Source of the DNA: JBCDHN01 sp965224535 | Lineage (GTDB): Bacteria > Verrucomicrobiota > Verrucomicrobiia > Verrucomicrobiales > DEV007 | NCBI GenBank assembly: GCA_965224535.1 | Contig: CBDCZR010000025.1 | Location: 136,764 to 200,763 of the forward strand | DNA: 64,000 nt | Direction: 5' to 3' | Shown here: piece after piece, positions 34,131 through 41,444 of the stretch | Numbering within the stretch: the first letter of the stretch is position 1 | How the letters are laid out: each line of letters opens with the position of its first letter | Translations under genes and position numbers: made by a program | Notes under the pieces: model-generated | Seen by the model: only the letters and a program-made list of their open reading frames with translations | The model's database searches: none | Told to the model about the DNA's origin: nothing

Positions 34131-34880
34131 ATGGGACAATTGACCGACAAAGTAGCCGTCGTTACCGGCGCCGGCCGCGGAATTGGCAAGGCCATTGCCC
34201 GCCGATTCGCCGCTGAAGGGGCCAAAGTGGCCGTGGTTAGCCGAAATGAAGGCTCTTGCCAAGGCGCTGCCGCCGAAATCAACGCAGAATTCGCGGATTC
34301 GGCCCAAGCCTTCGCGATTGACGTAGCCGACACCGAGGCAACCGCCGCCGGCGGCAAAAGTATCCTGGAAGCGTTTGGCAACAAGGTCGATATCCTCGTC
34401 AACAACGCCGGCGTTACCCGCGATCAACTGGCCCTGCGCATGAGCGAAGAGGATTGGGACGTCGTCCTGGACACTAACCTGAAAGGTGCCTTTAACTGCG
34501 TGAAAGCCTTCCAGCGCCAACTGCTGAAAGCCGGTGGCGCGCGCATCATCAACATCAGCAGCGTGGTGGGTTTGATGGGAAATCCCGGCCAGGCCAACTA
34601 CGCCGCCAGCAAGGCCGGATTGCTCGGCTTCACCAAAGCTCTGGCCCGGGAATTTGCCTCGCGCAAAGTCACCGTCAACGCCATCGCCCCCGGATTCATC
34701 ACCACCGCCATGACCGGTGAACTAACCGACGAGCAACGGGAAGCGATCCTGAAAAACGTGCCCTTGGGCACGCTGGGCGTCCCGGAAGACATCGCCAACG
34801 CCGCCGCCTTTTTGGCCGGGCCGGAATCCGGCTACATCACCGGCCAGGTTTTGACCGTGGATGGCGGCATGGTCATGTGA
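34131..34880 (+). CDS. fabG: 3-oxoacyl-[acyl-carrier-protein] reductase
   Basis: A 249-residue short-chain dehydrogenase with NADPH-binding VTGAGRGIGKAIARRF, the NNAG motif, catalytic Ser in INISSVVGLMGN and YAASKAG (Y-x3-K). The C-terminal PEDIANAAAFLAGPESGYIT and VDGGMVM match FabG, which reduces 3-oxoacyl-ACP in type II fatty acid synthesis. No other fab genes are adjacent, unlike the usual fabD-fabG-acpP cluster. Confidence 0.9.
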   Translation: MGQLTDKVAVVTGAGRGIGKAIARRFAAEGAKVAVVSRNEGSCQGAAAEINAEFADSAQAFAIDVADTEATAAGGKSILEAFGNKVDILVNNAGVTRDQLALRMSEEDWDVVLDTNLKGAFNCVKAFQRQLLKAGGARIINISSVVGLMGNPGQANYAASKAGLLGFTKALAREFASRKVTVNAIAPGFITTAMTGELTDEQREAILKNVPLGTLGVPEDIANAAAFLAGPESGYITGQVLTVDGGMVM

Positions 34881-34941
34881 ACGGCGGATTTTGGCGGATT
34901 TGGCGGCGAGAAGGCCAAATCAGCCGCGAAACCGGACTCTG

Positions 34942-35346
34942 ATGTGTGGCTTGGCGTCGCGAAAGGGCAACGCACGACACGTCGCACCCGGCTTTGGCTT
35001 AGTGCTGCAAGACTTTGACCTGGACGGCTACGTGGATTGCTACCTCGTCCAAAATCACCTCACCCCGCAAGAGGAAACCGGCCCCATGCGCGGCGGATTG
35101 AGCCAACTGCTGCGCCGCAACCCGGACGCCCGCTCGCCCGAAGAATTGCTCGTCCCCATCCCGCCGCGCGAGAGCGGGCTAATCGTGAGTGGCGACGCCA
35201 AGAGCCTGACCGCGATGGACGTGAATCGCGACAACCTGATGGACTTGGTGGTCGGGATCAACGACGCCGCCCCCAAAGTGTTCATCAACCAAGCCGCGAA
35301 AAGCGATCGCGCGTTGCCGGTTCGGCTCAAAGGCCCGAAGGGCAAT
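34942..35346 (+). pseudogene. FG-GAP/VCBS-repeat protein fragment, truncated at both ends
   Basis: The frame reads VAPGFGLVLQDFDLDGYVDC and SLTAMDVNRDNLMDLVVGIN, two calcium-binding FG-GAP/VCBS type repeats, then VRLKGPKGN, the entry to an ASPIC/UnbV-like domain. It breaks off at about 35346, where the sequence turns into the antisense of a DUF805 gene. The 5' end also lacks a signal peptide and earlier repeats, so this is an internal piece of a secreted repeat protein. Confidence 0.65.
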
Positions 35347-35909
35347 GGAATGAACTGGATCAACACCCAAACGCCGGATTTGTCCCGGTCGTGCCAGCGT
35401 TTTACGCTCACGGCCAGGGAAACCCAAATCCACAGAACCATGCCGATGAGAAAGATCGCTAAAAAGACGATCGTGCCGGGAGTGATTTCCTCATCGCCAA
35501 CGTCTTCGGCCAAAATCGCGTCGGTGGCGCCAAAGAGGCCCATCGCGCCGGCCATGAGCCCGGCAAAAACGGTGATGCCGACGAATTGAACGGCCCAGTA
35601 GGTGGAACGCCGCATGCGCCCTTCAAAACTGAACAAAAGGGAGAGTAACGACCTTCTCGGTGCGACGTTCGGCCGCTGAAGTCGGGCTTTCGGCGGCGAG
35701 TAAGGATTCTCAGCTTGCGGCTGGGGCGCGGGGGCTTGCACCACAGGCGCGGGAGGGGAAAGTGCCTGGCTGATGGGCGACCAATCCGCCATTCCCTCCC
35801 GCCACATGAGATCGGTGGCCTGTATTTCGCCCCGGTCCAGAAGGGCCTGAACTTTTTCGGGAGAGTAGGGACCCATTTGGGCTCCGCCTTTTGCGATGTG
35901 GATCTGCAT
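35055..35909 (-). CDS. GYF_2 / DUF805 membrane protein with chimeric C-terminus
   Basis: ATG at 35909. Residues 1-55 form a GYF_2-like domain (MQIHIAKGGAQMGPYSPEKV, WREGMADWSPISQAL). A proline-rich linker leads to a DUF805 membrane domain with helices around TYWAVQFVGITVFAGLMAGA and IVFLAIFLIGMVLWIWVSLA, then KRWHDRDKSGVWVLIQFIP. Family members continue with a short loop and a final helix region; here, after residue 188 (position about 35346), the frame reads through antisense FG-GAP sequence to a stop at 35055. The real gene is truncated by a rearrangement. Function unknown. Confidence 0.7.
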   Translation of the reverse strand: MQIHIAKGGAQMGPYSPEKVQALLDRGEIQATDLMWREGMADWSPISQALSPPAPVVQAPAPQPQAENPYSPPKARLQRPNVAPRRSLLSLLFSFEGRMRRSTYWAVQFVGITVFAGLMAGAMGLFGATDAILAEDVGDEEITPGTIVFLAIFLIGMVLWIWVSLAVSVKRWHDRDKSGVWVLIQFIPLPFGPLSRTGNARSLFAAWLMNTLGAASLIPTTKSIRLSRFTSIAVRLLASPLTISPLSRGGMGTSNSSGERASGLRRSSWLNPPRMGPVSSCGVR

Positions 35910-36051
35910 GGGTACGACGTGAGTTTTTCGAGGGGCATTGAAAACGAAATTCCGGCCCTCGCCCAGGCAAAATTTTTCCGGGCGCCCGCAAATTTGCCGG
36001 AGGCCGGCAAAGCGTCTGAACGACATGGCGCGTTGCCGGCGTGAAAGAGTT

Positions 36052-38028
36052 ATGTCGCCTGTTTTTCGCCTCAACCTGGTTTTTTTCGCGTCTTTGGCAA
36101 CCTCCGCCTTTTCCCTGGAATTGGTGCAAGACGGCGAGCCGCGCGCGATCGTCGTTTTGGCCGACGAACCGTCCGCGGCGGCGAAACAAGGCGCGAAAAT
36201 CCTAACCGAGCACCTGTTCCAGATTTCCGGGGCCAAAATCCCGACCACGGCCGAAAGCCAGGTTCCCGCCGATGCGCCGAACCTCATCCTCATCGGCCGG
36301 AGCAAACTTGCGGAGCAACTGGGCGCGACGCCGGATGACTTGGGCCCGGCCGGGATCCTCATCAAAACGTTTCCCAAGGCGTTGGTTATGCTCGGCGCGG
36401 ATCACCTCACGCCGAACGATGCCAACGGCACGCGGTATGCCGTGACAACGTTTCTGGAGGACCACCTGGGCGTGCGTTTTCTCTGGCCGGGCGAATTGGG
36501 CAAGGTCGTCCCCAAACGCCAAACCATCGTGCTCGGCGACATCGACCACCGGTTCACGCCCATGCTGGTGCAACGCAAAATCCGCATGGGCGGCAGCTTC
36601 ACCGACCGCATGGCGCGGGGCGGCGAAAAGCTGGGCGTCACCGCGGAGGACTACCAGCGCGTCATGACTTCGGCGAGAGCGACCGAGGCTAACGATTCCG
36701 GTTGGGCCGGCTGGCATCGCATGGGTGGCACGCTGCGTTTGGCGTCCGGCCACGCGTTTGGTCACGTTTGGGAAAAATACGGCAAGGATCACCCGGATTG
36801 GTTCGCCATGGCGCCGAATGGTTCGCGGGATCAGAGCGCCAGCGTGCACCGGGCGCGACTTTGCGTCTCGAACCCGGATTTGATCGCAGCGATTGCCGGC
36901 GAATTGATCGCGAAAATCGAGCAAACCGGCCAAAAAAGCGTCTCCATCGGTCCCAACGACGGCGGGACGACGAGTTTCTGCGTTTGCGAGCAATGTGAGG
37001 CGCTGGACGCGCCTTCCGAGCGCAAAATCCAGCTCACCGACTTTTCGCCCGGCGCAAACCGGCGTCAATTCGAGCACGTGCCCCTGACCGATCGTTACGT
37101 CCACTTCTGGAACGGAATCGCGGAGCGCGTTACCGCGGCGCACCCGGAAACCTGGCTTACCGCGGATGGTTACAGCGCCTATCGCACGCCACCGGTCGCC
37201 GCCAAGCTGCACCCGAACATCGCCATCCGCTACGTGGGTGTGAACTACCTCAACGAGCCGCGCCGCCAGGGAGATTTGGCGGATTGGGACGCCTGGGGCA
37301 AGGCCGCGAGCAAGATCTATTTCCGCTCAAACCTGCTCCTGGCGGGCCGCCGGCAGGGCACCCCGGTGATGTACGTCCACAAGCTGGCGCAGGATTTCAG
37401 CAAGCTGGCGCCGAACCGGATGATTGGGACGGATCTGGATTCCTGCATGCACCACTGGGCCACCCAGGGGCTGAATTACTACGTCATGGCCAAGCTGCTC
37501 TGGAATCCGCACCTGGACGTCGAGGCGGTGCTGGATGACTACTGCCGGGCCGGGTTCGGCGCAGGTGCTGACGCGGTGAAGCGCTATTTTCTGCGAATCG
37601 AAGCGCTAACCAATGACATCGCCGCCCAACAACTCCCCGTCACTGCTCCATTCGCGCCGAAAACCGTCGTGGAGTTGCGCGCCTTGCTGGATGAAGCCGC
37701 GGAGGCGACCCGCGATTCGCCGGGCGAGCATCGGCGAGTCGCGTTTTTGCGCGTGGGTCTGGAATACGCCGCCGCTTACGCCAACGTGTTCCGGCTTTGG
37801 GCGGAATGGGAAGCGGCGGGCGGCGGCCGCCTGACCGATGCACAACGCCAGAAGATGCGCACCGCGATCGAGGCGAATTGGGAGACATCGCGCGATATTT
37901 TCGAGAACCATCCACTGGCTGTCAACGTCACCGCCGTGGCCTGGGGTAGTTGGGGCTACTTTGGCCGCATGGGCTGGGGCGAGCCATCCCCAGAGTTGCT
38001 GGAAAAATGGCGGCGCGCGAGCCGGTGA
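36052..38028 (+). CDS. DUF4838 secreted protein (alpha-glucuronidase N-domain-like)
   Basis: About 658 residues from ATG 36052 with signal peptide MSPVFRLNLVFFASLATSAF. The first 150 residues (QGAKILTEHLFQISGAKIPT, NGTRYAVTTFLEDHLGVRFL) are the glycosyl hydrolase family 67 N-terminal-like fold; the following DUF4838 domain contains SVSIGPNDGGTTSFCVCEQC and IGTDLDSCMHHWATQGLNYY. DUF4838 proteins are common in Bacteroidetes, planctomycetes and verrucomicrobia near polysaccharide-degradation genes and are presumed glycoside hydrolases. Activity is not established. Confidence 0.85.
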   Translation: MSPVFRLNLVFFASLATSAFSLELVQDGEPRAIVVLADEPSAAAKQGAKILTEHLFQISGAKIPTTAESQVPADAPNLILIGRSKLAEQLGATPDDLGPAGILIKTFPKALVMLGADHLTPNDANGTRYAVTTFLEDHLGVRFLWPGELGKVVPKRQTIVLGDIDHRFTPMLVQRKIRMGGSFTDRMARGGEKLGVTAEDYQRVMTSARATEANDSGWAGWHRMGGTLRLASGHAFGHVWEKYGKDHPDWFAMAPNGSRDQSASVHRARLCVSNPDLIAAIAGELIAKIEQTGQKSVSIGPNDGGTTSFCVCEQCEALDAPSERKIQLTDFSPGANRRQFEHVPLTDRYVHFWNGIAERVTAAHPETWLTADGYSAYRTPPVAAKLHPNIAIRYVGVNYLNEPRRQGDLADWDAWGKAASKIYFRSNLLLAGRRQGTPVMYVHKLAQDFSKLAPNRMIGTDLDSCMHHWATQGLNYYVMAKLLWNPHLDVEAVLDDYCRAGFGAGADAVKRYFLRIEALTNDIAAQQLPVTAPFAPKTVVELRALLDEAAEATRDSPGEHRRVAFLRVGLEYAAAYANVFRLWAEWEAAGGGRLTDAQRQKMRTAIEANWETSRDIFENHPLAVNVTAVAWGSWGYFGRMGWGEPSPELLEKWRRASR

Positions 38029-38086
38029 TTGCTTCATACATTCTGGGCATTCTGGGGATAAGTTTCCGGGGATGAATTTCCGGAAA

Positions 38087-38292
38087 GTCGCGTAGCGACG
38101 ATGTATGTTAGCCGTGGGTTTCAACCCACGGACACCGGGTGGATGGAGCGATGCGTCGCGTAGCGACCGCTTAATTAGGATTGGCATGTTGCCCAGCCTA
38201 ACCGGTCGCTACGCGACGAGATCGGTTTTTCGAATCGCCGGTCCGTGGGTTAAAACCCACGGCTATCATATCATAATCGGTCGCTACGCGAC
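38087..38292. repeat. Cluster of palindromic repeats in the 38029-38407 intergenic region
   Basis: Two palindrome types alternate. GTCGCGTAGCGAC occurs at 38087-38099 and 38155-38167, and in inverse form GTCGCTACGCGAC at 38205-38217 and 38280-38292. CCGTGGGTT-N2-AACCCACGG occurs at 38112-38131 and 38243-38262. Each folds into a hairpin, and the set reads as two head-to-head units. This looks like a REP/BIME-type element. The rest of the 379-base gap holds nothing I can name. Confidence 0.8.
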
Positions 38293-38407
38293 GGATTATG
38301 GGTTGCCGTGCCACAAAGCTACTCTCCCGGTAACTTCTTCCGGGAACCCTATTTTTCTCCCCGCCCTATTCTCTCTCCGGAATGTGAGTCCGCGCCGGAA
38401 AGGGCTC

Positions 38408-39955
38408 CTACCCGTAAACCCCGTCCAGCCTCCACTCCTCGTGCTCGCGGAAGAGGCGGAAGAGGCCGCCGTTTTCCAATTGCACGTCCCAATCCTGACG
38501 CGCCCAAAAGAAACGATCCCACCAATCGCCGGAGCTAAGCCACGGACCATGGCTGCGGACGATGGCGCCGCGAATCGTGGGGCCGGCAATGCCGTGCGGG
38601 CGTTTGGCTTGGTCCAGCTGGACGGCAACGGGTTGAGGGGGGCGAAAACGGCGCAGCGGAAGGCCGTGGGAAACGCAAAATCCCGCCTGCGGAGGCTCGT
38701 TGCGCATTTGGCACTCCGCATTGCGCATTTGAAACGCGTCGGAGCGGTGGGTGGGGAGCAATTCCGGCGTTCCCACGTTTTCAGAGCCTAACAAAGCCTC
38801 CAAACGGGCTAACGTGTCCGCGAAGCGGTTGGGATCGCGGAAGCTGGATTCAAAGAGCTGAAATTGGTGCTTGCCGGGCCGGGTGGTGCGGGCGTCGAGG
38901 CTGAGGGCGACGACCGGCGATTTGGCGGAAAAGTCTTCCAGGTGGGTTTGGAGCATGCCAAAGAGCAGCTCCAGCTCCGCGCAGGGATCGGGGACGCGAA
39001 AGCTGCGTTCGTGCGAAATTCCGTCGTCAAACCGGAGCGTCAGGAGGATGCGCTCGGCCACGAGATAGGCGGCGGTGAGGCGCGCGACGATTTTTTCGAG
39101 CATGCGGCGCAGCAAAAACAGCAGCGGCTCCAGCGTGGTGATTTCGAAGTCGAGTTCGGCGGATTGCGCGTAGCCGGCCGGCGGGCGGACGAGTTCGAGC
39201 AGGCGGCGGCGCTTGCCCGCGGCGTGATCCCAGAGCACGCCGGTTTCCGGGCCCAGGCGTTCGGTTACCTCGTTACGCGGGAGCCGGGTAAAGTCGCCCA
39301 GGGTGTGGATGCCCCAGGATTCCAGGATTTCGCGGGTTTCCGGCGGCGGTTCGATGGCGGAGATGGGGAGCGGTGCGAGGAAACTCGAAGGAACGGAAGG
39401 AACCAAAAGAACGGAAGGGGCGGGATCCGTTTTTTTCGGCTTTTTGGCCCTTTTTGTCCCTTGGACCCCGTCAGAGCCGGCAAATTTCGCGGCGAGCAGG
39501 GCCAAATCCGGATTTTCCGCCAATCCCACCCGGGCCGGCAAATTCACCCCGGCAAGCCACTCAACCATGCTTTGGCCGAGTTTTTGCGGCGATTTCGCGG
39601 CGCCGAACAGGTCCAGCGTGGCCACGCCGCCGGCGGTCGCTTCAAAATCCGGGGTAAACGCTGCGGCGCAGTCCAGCAGCTCGCTTTGGGCGTGGGTTTC
39701 GTCCTCAGCGTTGCGGTTGAGCAGGTGGAGGCCGGCACAACGCGCCTGAGCTTGAACGGCGGTCATGCCGAGTTCCACGTTTTGCTCGGCAGCGGCTTGG
39801 GTTCGCTGAAAAATCCGGGCTTTGCCGCGTTGTTTCCGCGTTTTGCCGGTTTGCGCGGCAGCATCGAGCAGAACGACCGCTTGGCCCTCCAGTTCCGGCC
39901 GGTGGCGGAGCTGGGCGGTTAGGTGAAAGTCAGGGATGTAGAGCGCGGCGAACAT
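38408..39955 (-). CDS. imuB: ImuB, Y-family polymerase-like mutasome subunit
   Basis: About 515 residues from ATG 39955 (MFAALYIPDFHLTAQLRHRP). The DinB-like palm is recognisable (GMTAVQAQARCAGLHLL, LDLFGAAKSPQKLGQS), a helix-hairpin part (LGDFTRLPRNEVTERLG), and the little-finger region (LLFLLRRMLEKIVARLTAAY). Acidic catalytic residues are mostly missing, as in ImuB, which serves as scaffold in the ImuA-ImuB-DnaE2 mutagenic complex. It lies 16 bases downstream of imuA in an SOS-controlled operon; dnaE2 is not in the window. Confidence 0.85.
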   Translation of the reverse strand: MFAALYIPDFHLTAQLRHRPELEGQAVVLLDAAAQTGKTRKQRGKARIFQRTQAAAEQNVELGMTAVQAQARCAGLHLLNRNAEDETHAQSELLDCAAAFTPDFEATAGGVATLDLFGAAKSPQKLGQSMVEWLAGVNLPARVGLAENPDLALLAAKFAGSDGVQGTKRAKKPKKTDPAPSVLLVPSVPSSFLAPLPISAIEPPPETREILESWGIHTLGDFTRLPRNEVTERLGPETGVLWDHAAGKRRRLLELVRPPAGYAQSAELDFEITTLEPLLFLLRRMLEKIVARLTAAYLVAERILLTLRFDDGISHERSFRVPDPCAELELLFGMLQTHLEDFSAKSPVVALSLDARTTRPGKHQFQLFESSFRDPNRFADTLARLEALLGSENVGTPELLPTHRSDAFQMRNAECQMRNEPPQAGFCVSHGLPLRRFRPPQPVAVQLDQAKRPHGIAGPTIRGAIVRSHGPWLSSGDWWDRFFWARQDWDVQLENGGLFRLFREHEEWRLDGVYG

Positions 39956-39971
39956 GAATTTAGGCAAAAAA

Positions 39972-40643
39972 TCAGGCGCTCAAGCGTTGGGGCTGCGTTT
40001 TCGCCTCAAACCTGGATTTCGCGATTCGCGCCACGATTTGCGCCCCAAGCTCCGCCTCCAACGCATCCAGCGCCTCCAGCTGAAACCCGCCTTCCAGCGT
40101 CAAACGCAGATGCACGCCGGAAACCGTCTGCTCCGGCGTCAACACCACCAGCGTCGTCCCGGTTTGCTCCACCAGGGCCCGCAACCGGCGCCAGTTATTG
40201 CCGGGCAAACGCCGAATTTCGCGCACCGGCGTCTGTTGCAAATCCAGCACCACATGCGGCAGGTTCCCATCGCGCAGCAGCCAATCCGCCGCCTTCATGG
40301 CGTCCGCGATTTTTCGGCAACGCACCCAGAAAAGCCACGCGCAGGCCTCCGCGCCGAGCGATTGCGGATCGAAGCTATCGCGCCCGTCGATCAGTGCCAA
40401 ATGCTGCCGTTGCGCCGCCATTTTTCGCAGCAAACTGGCCAAAATCAGCCCCGCACCGCGACTTTCTCCCGGACTCACGATTTCGGTAATCTGGCACCGC
40501 GCGATCCCAATTTCATCCAGCGCCTCGATCCCGGTTTCGAGCAAATCGCGCGTTTCCGGCGGTTTGTCGCGATGGGCTTCGGGGAAGCGCTCGCGCAACA
40601 AACCGCGCAGTTGGATGATTTTGTCCGGGGAAGTCGCGTGCAT
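39972..40643 (-). CDS. imuA: ImuA, RecA/SulA-like mutasome subunit
   Basis: About 223 residues from ATG 40643 (MHATSPDKIIQLRGLLRERF). RecA-like core: IEALDEIGIARCQITEIVSP, GAGLILASLLRKMAAQRQHL with a degenerate Walker A, LALIDGRDSFDPQSLG and LPHVVLDLQQTP. Genes of this type precede imuB and take part in damage-induced mutagenesis. A LexA operator lies 15 bases upstream of the start. The frame stays open far upstream only because it is antisense to the sigma gene. Confidence 0.82.
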   Translation of the reverse strand: MHATSPDKIIQLRGLLRERFPEAHRDKPPETRDLLETGIEALDEIGIARCQITEIVSPGESRGAGLILASLLRKMAAQRQHLALIDGRDSFDPQSLGAEACAWLFWVRCRKIADAMKAADWLLRDGNLPHVVLDLQQTPVREIRRLPGNNWRRLRALVEQTGTTLVVLTPEQTVSGVHLRLTLEGGFQLEALDALEAELGAQIVARIAKSRFEAKTQPQRLSA

Positions 40644-40657
40644 TTTCGGGAAAAGGA

Positions 40658-40683
40658 AACAACTGTTCGCCGGAACAGTTGTT
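40658..40683. promoter_or_regulatory. LexA operator (SOS box) of imuA-imuB
   Basis: The core TGTTC-GCCG-GAACA at 40664-40677 matches the TGTTC-N4-GAACA motif described for Verrucomicrobia LexA. The symmetry is perfect over 11 bases each side (AACAACTGTTC at 40658-40668 and its reverse complement at 40673-40683). It lies between the divergent imuA and sigma-factor genes, 15 bases from the imuA start. Confidence 0.88.
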
Positions 40684-40775
40684 TCGTCCAGAAATTTTTC
40701 CGGGAACAACCAACATTCCTGCGCCGTTCCTCCTTCACACGCCAGCCAATCGATGCTAACCTCCCCTCCACAGCC

Positions 40776-41444
40776 ATGGCGTCGATCGAGACCACAACGG
40801 ATGACTCGCCCGAGGTCGAGCGGGTTTACGCGCAAACGCGCCAAAGCCTGATCGAGCGGCTCAAGGATTGGGAGGATCAACGCAGTTGGGACGAATTTTA
40901 CCAGACCTATTGGCGCCTCATCTACTCCGTGGCCACCAAGGCGGGCTTGCGCGCGGATGAGGCTTCCGAGGTGGTGCAGGAGACGGTTCTTTCCATCGCC
41001 AAGCAGCAGCAGAAGGCGGAAAAAGGCTACGACCGCGAAAAGGGCTCGTTCAAGAGCTGGCTGCTTCAGGTGACCCGTTGGCGCATCGCCGATCAGTTCC
41101 GCAAGCGCCAACGCGACCAAAAACTCGTAGCCACGCTGCCGGAGGATGAATCCAGCGGAACCGGCGCGCTGGAGCGTTTTGCCGATCCCGATGGCCCGGA
41201 CATCGAGAAGGAGTGGGATGCGGAATGGAACCGAAATTTGACCAAAGCCGCGCTGCATCGCGTGAAAAACAAGGTGGCGCCCAAGCAATTCCAAATTTTT
41301 GACTGCTACGTGGTGAAAGGCTGGGAAACCGGCAAAGTTCAGGAGGAATTAGGCGTAAGCCTGACCCAGGTTTACCTGGCCAAACACCGCGTCGGCAAAC
41401 TGGTGAAGCAAGAAATTGAGACCCTCCAACAGAAGCTCCTCTGA
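40776..41444 (+). CDS. ECF-type RNA polymerase sigma factor
   Basis: A 222-residue sigma-70 family protein from ATG 40776. Region 2 shows WDEFYQTYWRLIYSVATKAG, EVVQETVLSIAKQQ and GSFKSWLLQVTRWRIADQFR; region 4 shows FDCYVVKGWETGKVQEELGV and LTQVYLAKHRVGKLVKQEI. No anti-sigma gene is adjacent; instead the 3' end overlaps a Ser/Thr kinase by 29 bases, as in kinase-linked ECF groups of planctomycetes and verrucomicrobia, where phosphorylation controls the sigma factor. Confidence 0.88.
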   Translation: MASIETTTDDSPEVERVYAQTRQSLIERLKDWEDQRSWDEFYQTYWRLIYSVATKAGLRADEASEVVQETVLSIAKQQQKAEKGYDREKGSFKSWLLQVTRWRIADQFRKRQRDQKLVATLPEDESSGTGALERFADPDGPDIEKEWDAEWNRNLTKAALHRVKNKVAPKQFQIFDCYVVKGWETGKVQEELGVSLTQVYLAKHRVGKLVKQEIETLQQKLL

